From Eimeria necatrix (taxonomy: Eukaryota > Apicomplexa > Conoidasida > Eucoccidiorida > Eimeriidae), in assembly GCF_000499385.1 (NCBI RefSeq), contig NW_013651851.1, positions 1 through 14,081 on the forward strand: DNA of 14,081 bases, given 5' to 3'. Shown in pieces: positions 1 to 8,555 of the stretch. Under the pieces are notes generated by a model. The model ran no database searches. It was given only the letters and a program-made list of their open reading frames with translations, and had not been told where the DNA came from. The stretch's first letter is position 1; every line of letters begins with the position of its first letter. A program made the position numbers and the translations under genes.

Positions 1-440
1 GGTGGCCGCGAATGCCCTACAGCCCATATCAGTCGCATGCACGTAGCTATTGAATCTTCAAATGCACGTTGGAAACCTGCCCACGCGGCACCCTGGTGCA
101 GTGACGGATGCATGCGGCACGACCACCAAGCTCATGTCAAGCAGTGCATGTCAAGCCTTGCTCGCGTTTAACATTTAGAGCTGCCTCACTAGCACCGAAA
201 AACCTGCCTCCTCACCACTCCCTGCACGCATCCAGCGCGTCATTCAATTCCGCGTCGACGTAAACGCACTCAGCGCAAACCCGCACATATCCAAACAGAA
301 CCAACATCCGGTGCACCGTTGCCAAGCTCCATCGACACTCACACCATCGACAGGGCCGCCAGGCAACTCGCGGCCACCCTCACACCGGTACTATCCAGTG
401 TGTTTCCTTTTTTTATTTTGTCAACACCCCACAAGCCACG
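1..440. other. Gene-less left flank, C-rich on the + strand
   Basis: No gene is supported. Frame 1 is open from the window edge to a TAA at 169-171 (56 codons), which could be the end of an exon, but the peptide resembles no family I know and this length is only mildly unlikely by chance. The stretch is visibly richer in C on the + strand than the middle of the window. GCATGC occurs at 35-40 and 110-115. I see no repeat partner for most of it, although about 360-415 weakly resembles 2375-2425. Confidence 0.5.
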
Positions 441-620
441 ACTCAAATAAGATAACGCTCTCCACAGAAGGCTTGCGCTCCTTCCAGCCAAACGTATGGC
501 CAGAAGAATAGATCCGAGCAAATTATCAATATTCAGCATGTTGCACGAAACGCAGCGTGTCCAATATACGGGTTCTTTGTGTAATTTCGAATGCAGGAGG
601 CGACCGGATGTCGAACGCAA
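441..620 (+). repeat. Dispersed repeat B, copy 1 (left arm of an inverted pair)
   Basis: This stretch matches the reverse complement of 1600-1782. The best block is 475-555 against 1666-1746: 81 bases without a gap and about 66 identical (about 81%). A second block is 575-594 against 1632-1651. The outer limits are soft. A 93-codon minus frame covers it, but the homologous copy does not keep that frame, so I do not call a gene. The pair encloses repeat A copy 1 and could be the long terminal inverted repeats of a decayed element of about 1.3 kb. No target-site duplication is visible, so that remains inference. Confidence 0.72.
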
Positions 621-969
621 ATGCTTCCAAAAACGCCCTGCTCACACTCCTTTAAGCGGACCCTATATAGGACGAGAATGCTCTTAAATAGCATGGCTAA
701 CCGTTCCGCACCACATGCAACGCGTAGAGCTTGCGTTGCCTGCACCTGTCGCCGTTAATCACATACAGAATGCGACGAACTAACCACAAAAGCTTTCCGA
801 CACGCACGCCGAACATCACACGTGAATTATAAGTGAAAAGGAAGTGCCAATGAAGCGCGGCATTTCATGCAGCTCTGCCCTTGCTATGCACAATTTCAGC
901 TTTGCGTCGCATGAGTAACGCATGAAAAAGGGATGGTGGCAGATGCAAAAAGTCGCGTTTGCCACCCCC
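621..969. other. Unassigned spacer between repeats B and A
   Basis: No gene, RNA or convincing repeat partner is visible. It contains a TATATA-like run near 663-669, which is not enough to call a promoter because no transcription unit follows. If B copies 1 and 2 are the ends of one element, this would be part of its interior. Confidence 0.45.
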
Positions 970-1485
970 TCAACCATCGGCGGCATGCTCACCGCCTTGG
1001 AAAAATTTTAAAACGCTGCACCGCGAAGAAGTGACTCAGCAGCTTCAACAAATTAAAAAACTAATTTTCCGGTCAAGATAACACGTCATTCTTGTCGCTA
1101 GGTGGAAACGCTAAGCGGCTTCGACGCCTGACCTCCGAGTCACATACTAATTGAGATGAAAGCACCACGTAGTACTTCCGGCATCATAGAAAAAATGCAA
1201 CAACGCAATACCCAAGCTGGTTTCAAAACCAACACATATGCTTGAAGGACCCCATTCAAGATGTAGTCCGGTCGTTATCCATTGAACTGGCTACAAACCG
1301 TAGAATCTGTAGGATGCAAAATTCACTGCTGATATTTTGGCATCTAAGAACATCACAGCATCATACTCCCTGCTCAACACGCATGCCGGAACACGAACCA
1401 CGTTGCTGCAAGCTGTGTACTGGGCTCCATCTATTTAAACGCCTCATTCTTCGTAGGATTTTCATCCCATACATGAGTGGGTCCA
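970..1485 (+). repeat. Direct repeat A, copy 1 (~515 bp)
   Basis: It aligns co-linearly with 1783-2315. Anchor blocks in the same order are: the block around 1020-1050 (with 1830-1858), the block starting CGCTAGGTGGAAACG at 1096 (with 1915), CTGACCTCCGAG near 1128, AGCTGGTTTCAAAA near 1215, GCTACAAACCGTA near 1290 and GCTCAACACGC near 1373. The best 45 bases are about 80% identical; the whole is lower, with small indels. The offset is about 819 bp. No frame is shared between copies, so it reads as a decayed non-coding repeat. Confidence 0.75.
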
Positions 1486-1599
1486 CGTGAAACCAAACAT
1501 ATACGCAATGCTTCATAGATTTTCCTTTGCTGAGGCGCCAAAAAAACACGCCTTCAGAACTGCACAACAAACAGAGGAATGTACGCACGGCTTTGTCGG

Positions 1600-1782
1600 A
1601 AACGCGTGTGTCCGATATCCCATCGCGTTTTGAATTGGGAATCGCACAAAGTATTTCTAGATTTGCTGCGTTTTGTGCAAGGTGCCGAATGTTGAAGATT
1701 TTCTGAGATCTATTCTTCTGGTCGCACGTTTGGCTGGAACGAGCGAAAGCGTAGGGTGAGGAACATTATCTCATTTAATTCG
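1600..1782 (-). repeat. Dispersed repeat B, copy 2 (inverted)
   Basis: This is the reverse-complement partner of 441-620, strongest at 1666-1746. It lies in the gap between the two A copies and abuts the start of A copy 2. The shared core includes the block around TTCCAGCCAAACG read on the minus strand, and the AGAAGAATAGATC block. Divergence of about 19% in the best block shows that the pair is old. Confidence 0.72.
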
Positions 1783-2315
1783 TTAAAGTCGGCAAGCTCA
1801 CTCTCTCCGTAAAAAATTGAAATGGTGCACTGCGAAGAAGTAATATGACAGCTTCACCGAGTATCAAAGCTATATTTCCGATCAAGAAAATACGCCATGC
1901 TTATCGCTAGGTGGAAACGTTAAACAGGTCATATGTCTGACCTCCGAGATACATACTGCCTGGAGCAAACAAAGCACATTATACTTCTAGCTTCATGGGG
2001 ACACTACGATATAGCAATGAAGCTGGTTTCAAAAGCTTCACACAAGTTTGAAGGACACCACAAAGGATCAATCTGGGAAGCAGTCTCAGATTGATTCTTT
2101 CAACTAGCTACAAACCGTAAAATCTATTCTGATACAAGTATCTACAACACGCAAATGCAAAACTGATACTTTTTCGTGCAACAGCGTTCCAGTGTCGTAC
2201 TTCCAGCTCAACACGCAAGCCGGAGAACCAAGCCATTTTGTTGCACAGTATGCACTATGTGCCATCCATCTGACCTCCTCAGTCTGCATGGGATTTCTAC
2301 TCCCCAGAGAGGAGT
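1783..2315 (+). repeat. Direct repeat A, copy 2 (~530 bp)
   Basis: It is the co-linear partner of 970-1485. It differs from copy 1 by small indels. At 2062-2100 it carries a 14-bp-armed hairpin where copy 1 is about 11 bases shorter and has no such palindrome. A 77-codon minus frame at 2104-2337 is not kept in copy 1, so I do not call it coding. Confidence 0.75.
2062..2100. repeat. Short inverted repeat inside A copy 2
   Basis: Arms 2062-2075 and 2087-2100 are complementary at 13 of 14 positions, around an 11-base loop. The palindrome is absent at the homologous place in A copy 1, so it arose in, or was inserted into, this copy after the duplication, or was lost from the other. No function is evident. 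Confidence 0.7.
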
Positions 2316-2355
2316 AGCCCCAGGCAGCACTCACCATGCATGAAATACTTCGCGC

Positions 2356-2640
2356 GTGTTAGACACGCATCTTTATGCAACTAGCGGCAACCCACTCCCC
2401 ATTTCAAGCTTGTCTGTTTTTTTTTCCTTGTGGGAAACCGCTCGCAAACCGCGATTGGAAAACTGCAATGCTCCTGATACATCAGTCTTATATTTTCCAG
2501 ATAAACCCCTGACACCGGAAATAAGCTTCAATATTTTCTTCTCATTGCTCTCCCGGCATAAAGTTCAGGGCGTCGTACGTGCTAGAAGCACTTTGTGCGA
2601 TTTCACACGCATGAACGAAAGCCCTTCCGACATGGAAGCC
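2356..2640 (+). repeat. Possible degraded third copy of repeat B
   Basis: The stretch 2590-2610 resembles both 574-594 (+) and the minus strand of 1631-1652, sharing the CTTTGTGCGATTC-like core. About 2375-2425, with its 9-T run at 2417-2425, resembles 360-415 in front of B copy 1. The sequence between these blocks aligns poorly. A + strand frame of 95 codons (2356-2643) lies here; it has no recognisable family and is not shared by the other copies. The call is tentative. Confidence 0.35.
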
Positions 2641-5632
2641 TAAGCAAACATTGTTTGAGTAAAGCATGTAGTATGCCAGTGCATGCGCGGTCGTCCAGAT
2701 GGTGCTCGCACATGAATTGCGAACAACCGCCCCAGATAAAGATGAAACGGCACCAATCAATACCAAATCTTACATGTAAATTAAAGACGACGATCTACGG
2801 GCAGTTCGCAAGTAGCTCATACACCTGGAGTGCGAGCCACAGCTGAAGTAAAAGGGCTGCATCTGGCGTGTCCTGCGCTGACGCTGATGCAGTGACATGG
2901 GGCTGGAAACGATATACGAAAATTATTCAGAATCGTTTTGGGAAGCACAGTTCAAGGCTTGTTAAAGCACAGCGATAATCATGGAACCAAAGCCTCACTG
3001 TAGCATTTGCTAAGGATCTTAAAGAGCACGATACAAAAAGCGTATCTCGCATAGACGATTGTGTGATAACATCTTCCTCGCGAAGACCTATGCTATTTTT
3101 CATGTGCGTAGCAGATGGTATGTCGTTACTCTTTCTCCTTGGTTTCTTCAACTGACTATTGGAGGGACCCAAAAGGCTTGTCTCTTGGCGAAAAGAAACG
3201 TATTTTTAGGAGCTGCACATATATATGAACGGATCACGTTTTTGGAAACAAAACTTCTTTATAGAACGCACACCGACAAAGCGAAGTAGGCAGCGAAAGG
3301 ATTCTGTCGCCTTTTGCTCTGCCGCTCGTTCTAAAGGGAGCAATTTCCCCCATACATTTCATATTCAAATAGATTTAAAAGGACATTCTAAGCAGGTGAG
3401 AATATGTTGGGTCAGGTCGCTTCCCCCGCAGGCCATCGACTCTCTAGAAGCCGTTTGCGATAGCAAAAAATACATAAACTGGCTCCTACACTTCCGTCTG
3501 CATCAAAAACGATGGACGCGCCTGCAGCCGTCCCCCATGCTCGCGTAGCCCTTCAATTTATCAGGCTCGAGCACTTGTTGTAGAACGGAGCTCTCCCAGG
3601 CAGTCTTCTGCAGCTGTCAAAGCATTGCGAACTGTCAAACCGCTACTTGTCTCGCTGCAGGTAAAATATATGAAGATCTGTGCGACGAAGAAGCCCGTCG
3701 ATACGTGCTTTCGGAATTGCCACTGACGCTGAGGAGGCATGCAAGCATATCATGTAGGAACATTCGCACAGTCACTGAGGCGCCTACCTTTATTCGAAAA
3801 CTCGCCACTTTTTCCTGAGAGGTCAATTCCACGAAACAATAACCAGACAAAACGAGGTCGTCAGAATGTCTATCCGAGCCGACGAGGGCATCTGGGATTC
3901 GCAGCTTTTGACACCGACGTGCTATCAGTGCTTGCTGGCCGTCGCCTTGTCAGCAAGCGGCACGATATCAACAGAACGCGCAGCATTATTGTCGCCGTTT
4001 TGATCTGATTACTAGACACTGAATGTGTCGTCAGTGTAAGTACGATATGTTACTATGGTGCCTCCGCTTTTACGTTGCCCCCAAACTAAATCTGGCGTCT
4101 AGAAAACTGTCGTTCAGCCCCACAACGGAGCAGCGTACAGCCTTTCACGCGAGTGCAATCTTTATAGGCGTCAAAACGTTAGAATGATTCGAAAGAACTT
4201 CATGCAAATCGTTCTGATACGAACAGCAGTGAGCAACGTCTGCCTTCTGAAAGCTTTCAGCACTTTACGAAATTTGCAGAAGGATGCAGCAAACGCATGC
4301 AAAAGCGCTGTTGCATTTTGTCTCTCCAAGCCATGAAGTACATTTGTTCTGCTCGTTTTTCAGAAACATGGACCTGCCAAAACATACGCAGATCGACTGC
4401 GTATGCAGATACGTAGCAGCCACTGATCATCGCATCCTTTGAAGGTACACTGGCGGCCACTGCTCCACGGGCTCTGGAATTGCTTGTGCCATGTTCAGAT
4501 CAACCAGAACCTTTCCAGACACATAAAAATGCAACTTTTCAGAATTTGAAACGTCCAAACTGCTGTCTTACTTTGTCTCGCATCACAAAACCGTTTCTAC
4601 TTTAAAACAAAAGCCAAGTTAACTTTTCAAAGAACTACATAAGTACCAAACCATTGTGACCTAGGAAGCAAGTGGTGGATCCACCTGATTAACAATATGC
4701 GCCAATACACATCATCTAGCAGCCACATACAACTGAAACTTGCACCAATTGTCGTGCAAAATTATATTTCTGCTAGGTGCAAAAGTACAAGCATGAAATA
4801 AGGCGATGCACGGTAGATCTGAAATCTAAGCATCACGTGAGCCTTGCACATCTTTTAGAAGCCTTAAAGCCAAGACATGAATTTTCAATTCGCGGTCAGA
4901 ATTCCATATCATATTGTCTGAGGAGATCGCGCCTCAGTTGTTTGGACGCTGCAACATGAAATCGCGCTTTCAATCAAAACAAAAGTTTCGCTTCTTTGTT
5001 AACGCAGGCGTTTGCAGTGATAGAGGAGACGAGACAGTTCGTGGCCATGACTGGGAATCCTCAGCCCTTATCAGTGAAGCTCATCACATTCACATGTTGC
5101 GATCCTGAAATGAGTTATGGTTTGGCCCTCTTCAAAGCATTGTTTTGCTTAACAGGTTAGCAGGGAGCTTCTGAAAAATTGAAAGCATGAACATTAAAGC
5201 AGCGCGATTCGAGGTAACCAGGCGATGCTGAAGACGCTAACGCATGGCGAACAAAGATACAACGCGCATATCATACTAGGGGGAAGGTTTCGTCTACAAA
5301 GACAAAAAGAAAAGCTTGAGCTACACTGATTTTACCAATCTGCAAAGCCACATAAAACTGTACGCAACAACGGGATACCTGTGCGCAATGCGCAAAACAT
5401 ACTCCCTTCCAAACCGTTGACACAAGTGACTAATTAGACCGCTTACTGAATTGCTGAGCCGTGCTGACTGCGTTCGAACGCATAGAGAAAAGCATGTTGC
5501 AGGCCTAATTTGAGACGTCAAAAACAGACGTATTCAGCTGCGCACAACCTGTGTTTAGAAGGCATGAAACTGACGTGTTATCGCCCTTGTGGAAGGATTG
5601 ATGATGTGTGCATTTTTAGTCTTCTTCAGGCG
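2641..5632. other. Long gene-less single-copy stretch
   Basis: I see no gene, RNA gene or long repeat. The longest open frame is 107 codons at 3225-3548 (+), with a basic, Ser-rich, low-information peptide and no motif. Other frames are under 90 codons. Small structures include an 8-bp-armed hairpin at 3930-3958, with arms GCTTGCTG and CAGCAAGC, and a 14-bp perfect palindrome at 4247-4260. Both are within chance expectation for this length. Small exons of a spliced gene cannot be excluded without transcript data. Confidence 0.5.
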
Positions 5633-5766
5633 TTTTGTGCATATTGCTCATCAATCTGCTTTGTGCACAGTCGATTGAAAGCTTGAACACGCATCTCCAT
5701 TTTGTGCATATTGCTCATCAATCTGCTTTGTGCACAGTCGATTGAAAGCTTGAACACGCATCTCGA
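5633..5766. repeat. 67-bp direct tandem duplication, two copies
   Basis: Copy 1 is 5633-5699 and copy 2 is 5700-5766. They differ at one position (C at 5698, G at 5765), so 66 of 67 bases agree. The match breaks at both ends, so there are exactly two copies. The unit contains two related sub-words, TTTGTGCAT near its start and TTTGTGCAC near its middle. Such high identity among otherwise old repeats means a recent event, such as slippage or unequal exchange. No frame or family is associated with it. Confidence 0.97.
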
Positions 5767-5940
5767 TTCTTTCTTCCAGGAAGCGCTGATCGAAAGTTTT
5801 TCCGAAAAGAGCCTACAATCTGGATAGCATCAAGAAAGTTGACAAAATGCAGTTCATATTTTGTCAGCAACAAGAATTGTGGTCTTACTGGCAGATTGGT
5901 GGCGCTTGCAAGGTATATTTTGTTCTTCTGAGTTTTGCTT

Positions 5941-5956
5941 GCCTACGAGCGTAGGC
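5941..5956. repeat. Short palindrome GCCTACG-AG-CGTAGGC
   Basis: Perfect 7-bp arms flank a 2-base centre. It is notable mainly because its right half runs into TAGGCGACA (5952-5960), a word that recurs at the end of the large hairpin (6050-6058) and in complement in its first arm (5995-6003). On its own it could be chance. Confidence 0.6.
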
Positions 5957-5992
5957 GACACGTACATCAAAGCTGCTAGTTTGATGCAGAGC

Positions 5993-6061
5993 CTTGTCGC
6001 CTATCACTGTTTAACTCTATTTTCAACAAGAAAATGGAGTTACGCAGTGATAGGCGACAAG
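5993..6061. other. 69-nt near-perfect hairpin, 32-nt arms and 5-nt loop
   Basis: Arm 1 is 5993-6024, the loop AACAA is 6025-6029 and arm 2 is 6030-6061. The outer 17 pairs are perfect (CTTGTCGCCTATCACTG against its complement). The inner 13 pairs contain one position that would be a G-U wobble in RNA. Between them are two positions: one wobble and one mismatch. As + strand RNA that gives 29 Watson-Crick pairs, 2 wobbles and 1 mismatch. Pairing does not extend past the base of the stem. The size and shape fit a small-RNA precursor, a structured RNA element or a recent short inverted duplication; sequence alone cannot decide. A bacterial-type terminator is unlikely because no T run follows and the context is eukaryotic. 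An 86-codon frame (5861-6121) runs through it and is probably incidental. Confidence 0.93.
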
Positions 6062-7316
6062 TATCCTGGACAAATGAATCAGCATCTCACTAACGAATAT
6101 GAATTCGGTGCGGCTAGTTAAGAATCGCTAGTTATCTGCCATTTTTATCAAATCCATTTGCATGTCCTTAGCGTTTTTGCATTTTCAGGGTGCACGCGGT
6201 TACTTCTTCTCCCTGTTATATGCCGTCACAACATCAACAGGAGTATATTTTGGCAGTATCACGGGAAGAACACGTGCCCTAAGTATTCTTGGTGTATCTA
6301 GGCCATATTTCGCACTCACATTAAACAGCTGCATGATGCAAAAATGTGTATGAAGCTAGTTGGTAACATGCAATCTAAAGAACAACTAGTCCACGAATAA
6401 TGGAAGAGTGTGAGTTCACTTGAGTTCAAGAGTATATGCAATGAAGCGCACCAGCTTGAACGAAAAAAGAACTAGTGCGATATTCTTGAAATTTGAGTCG
6501 AGCTACTGCTGTTTCTGTCAAAAAATGAATGCATTAGCGATGGCGTTATCATGAGCACTTTTACACTCGCAGCACACTCTTGCTATCCGATGATGCTTGA
6601 ACCTCAGCTACTTCTATCAATGCAACAAATGCGTTCTCTGAGAAAATAAGTAAGCGACAAGAAATTCGCACTTCAAGCAAATGGTGTGCTTGTGGCTAAC
6701 AATTGAGCAACGTCTCGCCTACAAACTGAGTTGCCGCATACTCCGTACAGCTACATCGCTGTAGAGCATGAGCTTCCTGTTACATATTGAGGATTGAGTG
6801 GCTCTGTAATCGTGTCCCTTCGACCTTGTTCACTGATACTGCGACTGTTTGCTGTAAATTGTAAAGACCAGCATTTTTCCGCGTTCTCCTGTATGCTTGT
6901 GCATTCTGAAAAACGTTTGCTGATGTGCAAGTATTCCGCGTCACGTAAATGAACGGTGACTTTGTAGTTGTTTCATGCCTCTGCTTTTAGTGGCAAGCCT
7001 TGCTGTTGAATCAACATTGGCCTCCTCCAGCACCTCTGCAAGCCTTTTTTTCTGCAGCTGTCCATGCTAAGACATTGTCACACTGCATAACTTTGCGCTG
7101 ACTCACTAACAATTTCCTTCACATTTCCGCAAGTACGTAACGGGAAAATGCGAGCATTCCTTAAACATGTGGACTTGCTTATATACAGCTGGCAGAGCTG
7201 TTGTCAAATATGATTGACGAGAATGCCGATTGCTGGTAATTATTAAGGTGTTTTCTGCTTCTCTCCATATCTTTAGCATGCCAGAAACTTTTTTTGCGCA
7301 CTATCTGACATCGCAT

Positions 7317-7364
7317 ACCCTAATGAGGAAGTTGTTTCTTCATTCCTGATTTCGAAATTAGGGT
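7317..7364. repeat. Stem with 8-bp outer arms and a 5-bp inner step
   Basis: The outer arms ACCCTAAT (7317-7324) and ATTAGGGT (7357-7364) are perfect complements. Inside them AGGAA (7326-7330) can pair with TTCCT (7343-7347), across an asymmetric internal loop. The arms look like a single telomere-type repeat but occur once only, so this is not telomeric DNA. The fold is modest and may be chance. Confidence 0.4.
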
Positions 7365-7440
7365 GCCTCCTGCTCTACAATATGAAGGGTCCATCGATCA
7401 CCGAATCACGCACAAACTAGAATATCAATCAACGTATACA

Positions 7441-7532
7441 ATTTTAGAATCGCACCTGAAGTTAACGACAGTAGAACTGTAACACGTGAGCTCTAGCCTA
7501 GGGTCTACTCTATTTTGAGAATCGCGCCTGAT
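7441..7532 (+). repeat. Pair of ~20-bp direct repeats, 71 bp apart
   Basis: 7441-7460 and 7512-7532 match with one single-base indel and two substitutions, around the core AATCGC(A/G)CCTGA. The spacer is not repeated. The pair could be a remnant of an older tandem duplication or a paired binding site; nothing nearby helps to choose. Confidence 0.6.
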
Positions 7533-8520
7533 AGAAAGAAGCCGCGATTATTTGATGATGTCTTTGCGCCCTTTTCTCCTGTTGCCTATACTGTTTAGTG
7601 GGAATATAGTTTGAAGCCAGGAAAATGCTGAACACACTTCCCAGCCACAGATTTAAGGGGAAAAATGAGGCTACAGGAGATGATCGCCATCATATTGAAA
7701 TATGGTGTTCCTGAACTCAAGCAAAGCCTCTTGCTTTCAAGGAAAACATTCAGCACACTACAATGCACGCATCCTGCATATAGCCCCCTTGAAATTTCAA
7801 AACTCTCTTCTCCGCAAATCAGGTGCCCATTGTGGGGAGTACGTAGAGAAATATGAGATACAGGCTCTGCAAGCATTTCCCCAGCAATATCATAGAACTG
7901 CGCTACCATTATCAGCATTTACTAAACTGCACATTTTTTTTAGCGACATGTGTGATGCAGAAGGTGTCCTAGTTTGGCAGTTAATGCTTGCCTTCACGGC
8001 AGCAGCCAACAGGCAACCAACTTTTCCGCCTAACGCATATCGTGCTTCCGGGTATGCCGATCACTTTGAAAAGAACTGTTGAGTGCTATACAACTAATGC
8101 GCCATGGTGCACTTACGATCTGTTGTTGTCGTCCTGCCATCTACAACGTCTTTGAGCGCTCGGTATCAATACTGAAGCCGTAACCCGGCGCGCTGTATTA
8201 GACCCTGTGACCGAACATGCCAGAAAAGCATTCAAATTAACTGTACCAGCTATCTGGCTTCAAAGCACTCGTGCTCATGGCGAACCGAGATGCAACCACT
8301 TGCACTTATTTGTGTTTGCAAAATTTGCATGCGTTATTGAGTTAATATGTTTTGCATATTGTAGTATTCTAATATACAGACAAGTTCAGAACGTCAAGCA
8401 ATCAACAGTAATTTGCAATAAGAACGTGATTGCGTCAGCAACCTCATATGCAGCCGGTTCGGTGGCCTGCCGGTGTAAGCGATGAAGTAACGTGGGTCAA
8501 ATCACTCAAAGAGCGGAGTC

Positions 8521-8555
8521 TCATATATCGTTTTTCTCTGATGAGAAAAATATGA
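8521..8555. repeat. Hairpin with a bulged arm
   Basis: TTTTTCTC (8531-8538) pairs perfectly with GAGAAAAA (8543-8550) across the 4-base loop TGAT. TCATA (8521-8525) pairs with TATGA (8551-8555), leaving a 5-base bulge in the left arm. No gene ends here, so I do not call a terminator. Confidence 0.55.

Larger units (their letters stand above)
6062..8520. other. Gene-less stretch containing the longest open frame
   Basis: No supported gene. The longest open frame in the window is here (7702-8082 +, 126 codons), overlapped by a 107-codon minus frame at 7595-7918 and another + frame at 7665-7856. None shows a signal peptide, membrane segment or known motif, and the length is at the chance maximum. 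If any part of the window hides an unspliced small gene, 7595-8082 is the first place to look, but I would not annotate one. Confidence 0.5.

Noticed and set aside
1..171. Open frame at the left edge as a partial exon
   Set aside because: 56 open codons without family resemblance or splice evidence; not enough to annotate.
2417..2425. Run of nine T as a terminator or Pol III stop
   Set aside because: No RNA gene with recognisable internal promoter boxes lies upstream, and T runs are common in intergenic DNA.
3225..3548. 107-codon + frame with a basic N-terminal part
   Set aside because: No motif, low-information composition, chance length.
4247..4260. 14-bp perfect palindrome sharing 13 bases with 11396-11408
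   Set aside because: About one such palindrome is expected by chance in 14 kb, and a shared palindrome built on AAGCTT is not strong evidence.
5200..5225. GATTCGAGG-like word as a tRNA B box
   Set aside because: No matching A box, acceptor stem or cloverleaf could be built around it; no tRNA was seen on either strand.
5633..5766. CRISPR-like repeat
   Set aside because: Two contiguous 67-bp copies with no spacers; this is a plain tandem duplication.
7317..7364. Interstitial telomere sequence
   Set aside because: Only one CCCTAAT and one ATTAGGG, as hairpin arms; no tandem run.
7702..8082. Longest open frame (126 codons, +) as a gene
   Set aside because: The length equals the chance maximum for this composition. 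There is no recognisable domain, and other frames are open across the same bases.
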